This document shows, piece by piece, positions 1 to 10,132 of a stretch of 64,000 nucleotides of DNA (position 1 is its first letter; each line of letters begins with the position of its first letter). The notes under the pieces were generated by a model. It saw only the letters and a program-made list of their open reading frames with translations, ran no database searches and was not told the origin of the DNA. Origin of the DNA: Vicia villosa. Its lineage: Eukaryota > Streptophyta > Magnoliopsida > Fabales > Fabaceae. The stretch is from the NCBI RefSeq assembly GCF_029867415.1, contig NW_026705218.1, positions 62,001-126,000 on the forward strand. The letters are read 5' to 3'. A program made the translations under genes and the position numbers.

Positions 1-165
1 TAAAAATTCAGTTGTGACGTGTAAATCACGTCGCAACTAAAAATTACAAAACCCAAAAACTTTAATGGCAGAGTTGACTGACAAGGAGCACGTGGGTTGG
101 GAATGTGCGTTGGTTGCGACGTGAATTTCATTTCGCAACGTGGCGATGTGAAAATCACGTCGCTA
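1..165. repeat. CACTA left subterminal repeats
   Basis: Several copies of a motif around GACGTG..ATCACGTCGC occur in both orientations (about 13-37, 114-165). They match hairpin units at the right end of the element (30176-30548). CACTA transposases of the TNPA type bind subterminal repeats of this kind; binding here is inferred. Confidence 0.7.
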
Positions 166-1240
166 AAGTCTTATTAACTTTTCCCAAAACGCTTCTTCCT
201 CTCTCTCTCTCTCGTTCCAGAAGAATATTTTCTTATTCTTTCCCCATCTCTTCTTCCTCTCAACCCTTCTTCTTCCCCATTTTCTCCCAAATTTTTCTTC
301 ACCCATTCTCTCAAAATTCATTCTATTCCTTCCAATTGCAAAATATTCAAGTTATGTATCAAATCATTTTTAATTTTCTGTATTTTATTTATTATTTTCG
401 TTTTAATTTTGTATAATTTATTTGTCTGTGTTATAAAGTTTTTTTAGGTGTAATATTTGTGATTGAAGGAGCATTTCAAGAAGACATTTGAAGATTGATA
501 GAGGAAGATAGAGGTAATTTTGGCATTTTATTTTTTGTAGGTTTTTTTTATTGATGAATTAGATTGTAGAAAATTAGGTTTGTAGAAAATTAGATTGAAG
601 GTTAAAATTGATGAATGTTAGTTTTGTAGTAAATTAGGTTTGTAGAAAATTAGAGTTGGAAATTAGATTGTAAATTAGAGTAAAAAAATTGATGATTAGA
701 GTTGAAAGTAGATTGTTAAAATAGATTGAATATTGAATTTAATTTGATGATTAGAGATGATGAAAAATTGATGAAATATATTAGGTATAATAAGTTTGTA
801 TATTTGGTATAATTGAATTTTGATGATTAGAGATCATAATAATTGATGAACAAAATAGAAATGAAATGTTATTAGAAATGAAATATATTAGGTATATATT
901 TAAAATAAAATACAATGGAGTAGAATTATATTTTATATTTTTTAAAAGGAATAATAAGTTTGTTAAGAACAAAATAGTGTGAATTAGTATTTTTTAAACA
1001 ACATTTTAAAAGAAGCTTACTACATAGTTATTAAAAAATAATATATTATTTTGTTTTAAAAATGTTTATTATAGTGTGAAGTATATTATTTTGTTTTAAA
1101 AAATAATATAATAATATTTTGTTTATAGTTGATATAAGTAAATGTTTAATTATTTACTTATAGTTGATATAAGTAAATGTTTAATTATTGTTACTAAAAA
1201 GAGAATGATTGGATATATGTGCAGTTTGAAATATTATTTG
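166..1240 (+). other. CACTA 5' non-coding region
   Basis: A CT-rich leader-like stretch (180-330) is followed by AT-rich sequence with short degenerate repeats of a 'gatgaattagattgtagaaaattag' kind (540-780). I see no convincing exon. This may be promoter, 5' UTR and intron of the TNP2 gene. Confidence 0.4.
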
Positions 1241-2772
1241 TATTATCGTAGTTGGATGTACGATAGAGTGGAACCAGGAAGACGTGCACTTAAACCCAAT
1301 TTTATAGAAGGAGTTAACGGGTTTATCACGTCGGCGTTTACTCAAGAATGTTGTCGAAGCGAAGGAGGAGTTAGGTGTCCTTGTCTTAAATGTGAATGTA
1401 GACCTATAATTAGTGACCCAGATGAAGTGGTCAGGCATTTGTATAGAAGGGGTTTCATGGAAAATATTGGGTTTGGACGTTTAATGATGAAAAATTGTCG
1501 AGTAACGTACCAGAGACTAGAAGTACGCATGCTTCAAGTAGTCGTCCGTCAATGGAATATGAGGAAAGACCGCCTATTGAATATGAGGAAAACTTTAATC
1601 AGATCGGTGACATGGTTGAGGATGCTTTTGGTGTGAATGTGACATATGATCAACCTGAATATTGTGATGGGGAAGAGATGCCGAATGAAGAAGCGCAGAT
1701 ATTTTATCAGTTGTTGAATGAGATGAATACGCCGTTGTTTGACGGTTCGTCTGACTCCAAGTTATCAATGTGTGTGAGATTATTGGCCGCCAAGTCAAAT
1801 TGGAATGTTCCTGATTAGTGTTTGGAATTTTTTGTAAAAATGATGTTGGACTCAACTGCAATGAAAGACAACTTACCTACAACATTTTATGAAGCAAAGA
1901 AGTTGGTGTCGAAGTTGGGCTTAAGAGTAAGAAAGATTGATTGTTGCATTAATGGTTGTATGTTGTTTTATGACAATGAGTTTGGTACTCAAGATGGATT
2001 GTTGGAGGAATGCAAATTTTGTATGAGTCCAAGATATAAAGTTCGCACTAGAGCCATTAACACTAATCAAGACCGTGTAGCAGAAAAGTCCATGTTTTAT
2101 CTTCCGATAATTCCAAGGTTAAAAAGAATGTTTGCTTTAATGCACAGTGCAAGTCAAATGACATGGCATCATACAAACAAAACAAGTCCAGGCACTATGC
2201 GGCATCCATCTGATGGCGAGACATGGAAACACTTTGATCGAATACATCCTGATTTTGCCGCAGAACCTAGAAATGTCAGGCTTGGATTATGCTCAGATGG
2301 TTTTGCTCCTTATGTTCAAGCGTCAAGAAGTGTGTATTCTTGTTGGTCAGTTATTGTAACCCCTTACAACCACCCTCCCGAGATGTGCATGACAAAACCA
2401 TATATGTTTTTGACTTGCGTCATTCCAGGACCTTCGAGTCCAAAAGCCGGAATTGATGTGTATTTACAACCTTTAATTGATGATTTGAAGAGGTTGTGGA
2501 TTGGTGGAGAATAGACTTATGATATATCACGTAAACAAAATTTTACTATGCGAGCTGCCTTGATGTGGACCATCAACGACTTTCCAGCATATGGCATGTT
2601 GTCTGGTTGGGGTACACATGGCAGAATGGGTTGTCCGCATTGTATGAAAGAGACCAAGGCGTTTACGTTGGATAAAGGGGGGAAAAGCTCGTGGTTTGAC
2701 TGTCACCGCAGATTTCTACCAAAAAATCATCCGTATAGAAAGAACAAGACAAATTTCATAAAAGACAAACAG
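1241..2772 (+). pseudogene. TNP2-type CACTA transposase, degraded and C-terminally deleted
   Basis: The N-terminal part, from MYDRVEPGRRALKPNF at 1256 on, matches the transposase-associated domain, with the Cys-rich RCPCLKCECRP motif. The TNP2 domain follows from about 1822 with the typical HPSDGETWKHFDR and GMLSGWGTHGRMGCPHC motifs. Breaks: a frameshift near 1464 (one base short against the downstream frame), a TAG at 1816-1818 and a TAG near 2512. A plausible intron (GT 2773, AG 2881) follows KDKQ. The rest of TNP2, normally several hundred residues, is missing: the next exon already reads as Transposase_24. Confidence 0.85.
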
Positions 2773-2881
2773 GTAACAGATATGCCTCTGCCCCGATTGT
2801 CCCTGTCTTAAATGTTATTGTTATTTAAATGAATTTTTCACTACAGTTATCTAACTTTTATTTTATCTACTTTTATTGCAG

Positions 2882-3006
2882 GAAAAATGTGTGTGGGAAC
2901 CAATGAAGAGAGACAAATTAAAAAAATTATTATGGCAGAACTGCAAGACGACTTTCTGACATGCTACGACGTGTTAGAAAGCGTTGGGAACTTCATGGCA
3001 TCCGTC
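2882..3006 (+). pseudogene. Transposase_24 (CACTA second gene), 5' part
   Basis: From 2949 the frame reads RLSDMLRRVRKRWELHGIR, the N-terminal part of the plant Transposase_24 domain (Ptta/En/Spm). It is cut by Ogre A and resumes at 28067 with SWIGEEIFRELLKYWESDEF in a continuous frame once one copy of the CCGTC duplication is removed. Sequence 2882-2948 is of unclear frame and may be the TNP2/Transposase_24 deletion junction. Confidence 0.75.
3002..3006. repeat. Target site duplication CCGTC (left) of Ogre A
   Basis: CCGTC directly precedes the element's TG and is repeated at 28062-28066 after its CA. Joining the flanks restores an uninterrupted Transposase_24 frame, which fixes both element ends. 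Confidence 0.93.
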
Positions 3007-3124
3007 TGTCGCTACCGCGAAAATTAACAGAGTCGCCACTAACATATTTATCCTGAAAAGGAAGGGAATGCCAGCAAACCACAAAACAAAACAACGGTCT
3101 CACGACCAGAGAAAAATGGTAAGG

Positions 3125-3181
3125 GAGTCGGTTACGCAAGGGGAAGGTATTAGCACCCCACGCGCCCATCGTACTCGATGG
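3125..3181 (-). other. U5 conserved hairpin module (Ogre A 3' LTR)
   Basis: In element sense the sequence contains CCATCG-AGTA-CGATGG (3166-3181), a perfect 6-bp hairpin with a 4-nt loop. It is followed by GGGGTGCTAATACCTTCCCC. The same layout with compensatory stem changes occurs in LTR-B and Ogre B. The function is unknown; packaging, primer positioning or 3'-end formation are possibilities. Confidence 0.55.
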
Positions 3182-4809
3182 TATCCACGCCTGTGTCTAA
3201 AACTATGGGTGCGTAACAAATCTACGCTAATCTGGACTAAAATGAATGCAGAATGTAGGGAAAATAAAGGATTGTGCTCGCACGGGCCCTACCCTGCTGC
3301 CTACGTATCTGTTTTGCAGAATCAGAGCTACCGTAGCTCGGCTAACTAATTTCTGTTTGTTTTGTGTTTTTTAGGTGAACGAGTTACATTCACACTCCGC
3401 TGCTCGACCTTTGGAGACTTATGCTTGGGAATGGAGCGGAAATAACAAGTTCTTAGAAAAAGAAAATCAAAGAGTGTGGTTTGTGTTTTAAAGAATGCAT
3501 GAGGAAGACCTAAGCTAAGGGGGCAAAGCTTGCTACCTAATATTATCATACAAAGGGTACAAGTCTAAACTAAGCTAGCAACCTATGGGGAAAAGCAGAA
3601 ACAACACACAAGTATATCACACAAACGAGCTCCGCTCGTAAAGCAAACAAAACCAACGGTACTGACCGAATGGTAGAAAAGCGATCCCGCCATAGCCAAG
3701 GGGAGTAACTCAACCCAAGTCAACCAAGCATTAGACCTCGCGAAAATGATCGGGCCATAGACAAGAGGAGCGGGTCCCTCTCAGCAACCAAGCCGTCACA
3801 GATCATAAAGGAAAACGGTGCGTACGTACACCGAGCATAAACGTCGAGCGACGCGAGCTATAGGAAAGGCGGGGGTCCGACTGCATGAACCCTTTTCCTG
3901 ACATACTCGATAACAAGATCTTATGCAAGTTCAGAAGCGAGCAACGTGTAGCGTGCGCATCCCGAACGGACTCGATGAGACTATGCGGGGGTTGATTGCT
4001 AACCCTTTCCGCGTATCTTCCATGAGGACTTAACGGAGTGCCATATAGGACTTATTACACCGTGACTCCCTGCCGCAAAGAACAAATATAAACACACCAA
4101 CAAAAACAGAGCCTCTTTCGAGGGCTTGGCCAGATGCATGTCTAAGTCCTACTTCTCATGTTAAAGGATGATGCGAGAAAGCGATAAAGTGCGAGAAAAG
4201 TAAAATGAAACGGAATCAATACCAAACGGATGATGATCCGTAAACTAAAGCGAAGAGAGCAAAGAAACTAGGATCCCGCGAGCGAGCTAGCAAAGCAAAA
4301 GCAAATAGTCAGCACACCGATTAGCCATGAAAGCACACAAGAGTCGACATGCGCGTCGAGCACAATCACAATACACCTGCAAGAGGAACAAGCAAATCAA
4401 ACAAGCGGATATAAAGTAATAGAAGCGTGTCTCCAAGACGAGAAGACGAAAGGAGTGAATGAAATCGTGTTCCACAAGTAAAGCGGAACACTCAAGCAAT
4501 AAGCGCCGGTTGGTGACTATCCAAATGCCTTGCACACTAGCACACAAGTTAGAGATAACAAAACATCGCAATCGGAATTGCGTTATTGCATTCTAATCTA
4601 AAAGAAAATGAATAACTAATGCAAACATAAAATGAACAACAAAATGTCAAGGGGGAAAACAAAGATGAATAAACCACAATCAATCAATGCCAATCATCTC
4701 ACAAGATATCACGTTTCACAAGCTTTCCAACGGTATAAAGAACGCACAAATCGGAGTTACGAGTCAAAAGATATGAAAGATTGAAGTTAGGAAGCAAAGG
4801 AAGCAAAAA

Positions 4810-5095
4810 TAGGTCGACCTACCTTCGACCTAGGTCGACCTAACAGGTCCAGAAACGAAAGAAACAACTCCAGGTCGACCTAAACTCACCCTGAGTCGAC
4901 CTAACAGTGCCAGAATCAAAAATGAAGGTTTTAGGTCGACCTAAACTCACCCTGGGTCGACCTAACAGTGCCAGAATAAAAAATGAAGGTCTTAGGTCGA
5001 CCTAAACTCACCCTGGGTCGACCTAACAGTGCCAGATTCGAAAATGAAGGTTTTAGGTCGACCTAAACTCATCCCGGGTCGACCTAACAGTGCCA
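4810..5095. repeat. 61-bp palindromic minisatellite in Ogre A 3' LTR
   Basis: About four units of 61 bp. Each contains two copies or near-copies of the palindrome AGGTCGACCT about 20 bp apart, followed by AACAGTGCCAGA. The array is retained in the 5' LTR at 25952-26237. Confidence 0.85.
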
Positions 5096-5987
5096 ATTGT
5101 CAAAAATTGAATTTTCTCGCAAGGAAACATGATACCATCCTTCATGAATGTTCAACATACAAGCAAATATCAAACATGCAATGCTATGAGTCAAGAGCAA
5201 ACACATTATTCAGCAAATTGATTGGTCTTTAAGAGCAAAATTAAACATTCCATCGAACAATTAGCATGCAAGCATTGCATCGTAAGCATTGTGATTATAT
5301 CATCAAGAGTAATCGTTATCAAACCTCAAATGACATCAATCTAGCATAGGCATCATGAATTATCATTCCACAATCAATCATCACATGCTAGAACTCAAAA
5401 TTAAGCAAATGCTTCACACATTCAAATTATCGAACACTTAGCATGCAATTTCTTGGATCATAAGCAACATGCATGTAGCATCATCAACAATTCACCGGTA
5501 AATCTCGAATTCAATCAAATAATCAAGATCAACACGAATCATTCAATCAATAAACAATTATCATCATCAATTATAATAGATCCATCATCCACAATCAAAA
5601 ATCATCATGATCAATGTCGAATTAAGCAACAAAAACAATGATCTAGCAAGGTTTGTAGTGAATTTACCGGATCGAATGAAGAGAATGAGATCGGATGAAC
5701 ACGAACGCGAACACGACGCGAACACGAACAAAATCCAAGAGATGTGAGGGATAGAATGGGGCGTGAGATCCTTGGGGAGGGAGAGGGATGTGCGGCACTT
5801 CAATCGGAAGAGAAGATCTTGATTTGTGCTTTGATCTTCATTTGTTCTTGAGATTTGATCTTGAATTGATGAAGTTTTTGTGAGTTTTTTGGTTTTGATC
5901 CAAGAAAATTGAGAGAAAGTGTTTTTGATCTTTCGGGTGAAATTGAAATTATGAGAGTCCTCCTTTTCATTTGTGAAGAGCCAAAAG

Positions 5988-5998
5988 TTTATATATTG
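5988..5998 (-). promoter_or_regulatory. TATA box of Ogre A 3' LTR
   Basis: On the - strand this reads AATATATAAAC. A long A/C-rich leader-like stretch lies downstream. The equivalent in the 5' LTR is at 27142-27152. Confidence 0.55.
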
Positions 5999-6927
5999 TC
6001 AACGCGAAATGTCCAAATTGCCCTCGGTGCGTCTTATTTTGGCTCGTTTTTAAGGAAACTCGGTTCGACTCTAAATTCCGGAACGAAACCAATGCCATTG
6101 TGAAGATGACCAAATTCTTGACTCATCGCTGCAAGAATCGTCTCAATCCGATAAGCGATGAAGAAAATACGCCCGTTTGAATGACGAGAAACGTCGATTC
6201 ATCTGGCGCGACTGTGCAAAATTTTGTGAGTACAGCTCAAAGAACTCGATAAAACTCCATCTTCGGCTCGAAATCTGAACAAGCATGTGTGACGAACCAT
6301 CGAAGCTAACGAAATTTCTGAGAAAATGCCGCCGGAATGGACTTCATACGATAAAAATCGAAGGAGTTATGAATTTTCGAACTCGGCGCGACATACTTGA
6401 AAACACACTTTTTTACCGAAACAACGCGATGATCCTTAAAATGCTGGGAGTTTTCAGTGCATAATTGGCCTTCGGTCCGAACATATGAAATCTTGGTAAC
6501 AATGGCACGGAGCTCTAGTTAAATTTTCAAGCGAATCCGACTGGCGGATTATGAGATATGAATTTTCCGAGGCACGAAACCATACATTCAGCACCATTTT
6601 TCATCATGAATTCTCAAGTAACTTGCAAATCTGACAACCTTCCTCAAAGAACTGGATTCCGAGCCGAACACGAAAATTGTAGATATCGTCGAAACAGTCG
6701 AGCCATTCGTCGAAACAGTCGGGCCATCGCGGGAATTTAGCTCATACCACTTTAAGAATAAGACTTGTGAATTTTCTCGTATTTCCGCTGTTTAAACCAT
6801 CTTTTACATCACATCTCTTTAAAACCACGAGAACTCTTTATTGATTTTCTTCGATTTTTGAATGACGAAATAAACGTCATTATTAACTTATAACTCCAAT
6901 AAAGAGAGCAAATTTTGGGGTGCAACA

Positions 6928-6940
6928 GCTGCCCCGATTC
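6928..6940 (-). other. Polypurine tract of Ogre A
   Basis: In element sense GAATCGGGGCAGC lies immediately before the LTR start TGTTGCACCCC, the expected place for the plus-strand primer. It is repeated at 14607-14619 next to the truncated LTR. Confidence 0.8.
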
Positions 6941-7329
6941 AAACTTCTTGAACCTGGCGAGTGAGAAACGAAAGTTTCGAACCGTTGAGGTGGAAGGAGA
7001 TTGAATACCAGAATGAACTTGAAAATTTGCACTCTTGATCAATAGAAGATTCCATCTTGCAATGAGAAGGAATGTACCACCCCGCAAGCAGGGAGAAAAA
7101 ACCTCAATTGATCTGGATAAATAAATAAGCTCCAACTTGCGATAAGAAGGAACGGGCACCCACAGGCAGGGGAAACACTTCAAATGATCTGGTTATCAAG
7201 AGAAGGAATATCTCGACTGATCTGAGTATCAGGCGTAGCATATGTATCCGAACTTGCATCAGGATAGATGTCTTAAGTCGATCTAGGAATCGAGGGAGAT
7301 ACATCGGTTGATTCGGACATCAACGGGTA

Positions 7330-8050
7330 ATAGGTATCTCTGATATGGGAATCATGATCTGGGAATCTGGGCAGACATCTCTTCTGATGCAATTAAATCA
7401 TCAGGTAGATATTCCTACTAATCTGGGAATTAGCGGCTAGCTCCTTCGTAAGACCACGGGGATCCGGAGGCGGTTCCTTCAACTGAATTGGTAATCAGGA
7501 TAGGAACAATATCTCTTCCGAACTGTGTATGCCGGAGAAAGAATGCCTTTAAACTGATTTGGACATGATGCCAGAAAATAAGTAGGACAATCTTCATCTG
7601 AAAGACAAAGTCGATCAGGCAGACATCTCCATCTGATCTGATGATATCAGTGGCTTGCTCCTTCGTAAGATCTTGGGAGATCCGGAGGCGGTTCCTTCAA
7701 CTAATCTGAATCTGAATATTAGGATAGGAACAAATATCTCTTCCGAACTATGTACGCCGGGTAAAGAAAGCGTCTTCAACTGATGGTTAGGCATCAGGAC
7801 TGGGCAGACGAGTTTCTTCTTCTGAACGAACTAAATCGTCAGGGAGTAGATATTTCCAACTGATCTGATGTATCAGAGGGCTTGCTCCTTCGGAAGATCT
7901 ATAGAGATCCGGAGGCGGTTCCTTCAACTGAAAGTCTGATTTATCAGGAATAGGAACAAATATCTTCCACCGATCTGGGGGCATCGGGAATAGGAATGTC
8001 TTTGAACTGATCTGAGCTGCGCCAGAAAATAAGTAGAACATCCTCTTCTG
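7330..8050. repeat. Degenerate 220-bp repeats, Ogre A 3' UTR
   Basis: The block GGAGGCGGTTCCTTCAACT recurs at 7466, 7684 and 7911, each time followed by an 'aggaacaatatctcttcc' box: three degenerate units of about 218-227 bp. The flanking 6941-7330 has related shorter fragments. No coding content seen. Repeated in the duplicate at +7679. Confidence 0.7.
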
Positions 8051-8399
8051 ATTCAAAACATCAGGATAAGCGCCTATAATGATTAGGCGAATATTGCTAT
8101 CTGGGAAGCATTTGTATCTTCATAACTTTCCTGCAGAAAGAAACAGATATGATATGATTTATGCATGATGCATGTATGAATGTTTATGGAATAACGTTCC
8201 CGAGAGGAAAGGCGCTATACGCTTAGAGAATGCAATGCAAATGATGCATGATTCGAACGTTTCTTAGGGAAACAACGGATGAGCACTGAATTGCTGAAGA
8301 AGTCCTGGAGAGATTATGGAACTCTGCGGGAGGACAAGACGAGTGACTAGAAGCCACAAACTGCGAGCTGGCAAAGATGGATCAGAAATTTGCTGTAGA

Positions 8400-9110
8400 C
8401 GATCAAATTTGGACGCGAGCTCTGGTTGGGGAATAAATCTTGCTTGAAGATAAGAACATCCCAATTGATTGCTTGGGGAATACCCTGGCAACTTCATTGG
8501 AGAAGCAAATTCTCGACACTCTAGGGATGTGGAGATAAGAGTAAGTCATGGAGATAACTCTGATGAGGAGTAACCAACTCGCTGGTGTAGGATGCATTCC
8601 GCTGGGGAAGTCCTTGAAAGAAACAAATTCTGCTGAGGATGCGCGTGAATCTCTGCTGAGGGGAGACTCAGTGGGGAAGATGAATACTTCTGCACAGCGA
8701 TCTGCTAGGGATATGAGAGATCCGCTGGGGATAAGAAACTCAGCATAAGAACCTTTTGTTAAGACAACTCCACTGGGGACAAGATGACTCTCCTGGGGAA
8801 AACAGGTCAATCTGTTGGGGAGCGAAAACCTCTACTGGGGAGACCAAGGAATTCGGGCAAGGAACCTCATTAAGAGCTTGCTGGGGAATCAGATACCATT
8901 TTATCATAATTCAACTGGGGAGAAAGCATTCCTTCGGGGAATAAGACTTCAGATGCACGAGGAATACATCGAGACATGCTTTACTGAGGATGTGAGAATC
9001 TTGGAACAAAGAAAGTCTCATCTGAATGCGCTCAGCTGGGGAATGAGAATCTCTCATCAGGATGCACTCGACTGGGAAGTTAGAATCTCTCATGGCTAGG
9101 TCCTCCAACA
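8400..9110. repeat. Degenerate CTGGGGAA-type short repeats, Ogre A 3' UTR
   Basis: CTGGGGA or TTGGGGA recurs many times at irregular spacing of roughly 20-60 bp. A similar cluster occurs in the Ogre B 3' UTR (53460-53760). The stretch from 9110 to 9600 shows nothing recognisable. Confidence 0.6.
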
Positions 9111-9619
9111 TGTTGATACGAAGCGCTTGCAAGGACGTACCTGCGAGACAAACAAATGAAAATGCCCCAGGATATAGCATGGTATCTTGGCCTGCCATCC
9201 TGGTTACACAAAACTTCAAAGTAGATTCAAAGGTTTTATCATTTCTAATCATGTATTGTAAAAGCAATGCAGGTTTCATATGCAAAGTGTAACACAAACT
9301 CAGGACATTTTATGCAAACAAAACAGTAAAAGAAAACGGCTTTTGAAATGAAAAGAGATTTATTAAAAAAATGTCCGAAAGAGGGCGCATACATTTAAGA
9401 AGTAATTCCTAGTAAGAGGTAACTGCATATTATTGAATACAAGAGGAATGGCAATGTGAAACGGATATCCATTGGTTTCGATCCCGCTATCACTTTTATA
9501 ACCTCGACGTTCTCATCTCCTTGCTTTGGAAGACCGTACTCATTAGGACTGATCACTGCCCGATTTAACGACAGATTGGTGTGACATCACCGAACTTGTG
9601 GACCCGCCGGGGTTTGTGA

Positions 9620-9898
9620 GCGCCTTTAGGGATTTGAGTTGCCAGGTGCAAACTCAAGAACACGGAGTCTTGCTTATCCCTCGGCCGGGAGCCCTAAACA
9701 CGACGATTGGAATTAGAGATTGCTTTAGGGATTTGAGCTGCCAGGTGCAAACTCAAGAACACGGAGTCTTGCTTATCCCTCGGTCGGGAGCCCTAAACAC
9801 GACGATTGGAATTAGAGAATGCTTTAGGGATTTGAGCTGCCAGGTGCAAACTCAAGAACACGGAGTCTTGCTTATCCCTCGGTCGGGAGCCCTAAGCA
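9620..9898. repeat. 99-bp tandem repeat (about 3 units), Ogre A 3' UTR
   Basis: Units starting TTTAGGGATTTGAG at 9625, 9724 and 9823 are nearly identical and 99 bp apart. Each can pair internally (TTGAG/CTCAA, CAAGA/TCTTG and TTTAGGG/CCCTAAA). Ogre 3' UTRs are known sources of satellite DNA. A diverged single unit lies at 22690-22810, beside the missing gag. Duplicate copy at 17299-17577. Confidence 0.85.
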
Positions 9899-9962
9899 TG
9901 TTTGAAGAGTGATTGCCAAGGTGGCATGCGGGATGTAGTCGTTCGCTTTTGTCCCTTTTTTG

Positions 9963-10073
9963 CCTAAGCCGCCCTTTCGGGTTTTCAACTTAGCGGGTAT
10001 ATTTGTTTCTTTTTCATTCTTTTGCCTAATTCACTTTCCTTTTTTCCTTCTTTTCTTTCTCTTTTTCCTTCTT

Positions 10074-10104
<31 letters not shown>

Positions 10105-10130
10105 CTTTTTTTTTATTATTTTTTTATCAG
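9963..10130 (-). other. Post-pol hairpin and long polypurine tract of Ogre A
   Basis: 9964-9993 forms a CTAAG/CTTAG hairpin around a CCCTTTCGGGTTTTCA loop, matching three hairpins in Ogre B. From 10015 to 10130 the - strand is almost pure purine, mainly A runs with G, placed directly after the integrase stop. Its role is unknown. Second copy at 17642-17809. Confidence 0.6.
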
Positions 10131-10132
10131 GT

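Larger units (their letters stand above)
3007..6927 (-). repeat. Ogre A 3' LTR
   Basis: On the + strand it runs from TGTCGCTACCGCG to GGGGTGCAACA. Compared with the 5' LTR it differs by scattered substitutions, a 21-bp duplication near 6690-6730, and about 23 extra bases at 3007-3029 beyond the shared CAGAGTCGCCAC. No protein-coding content is seen. Confidence 0.92.
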
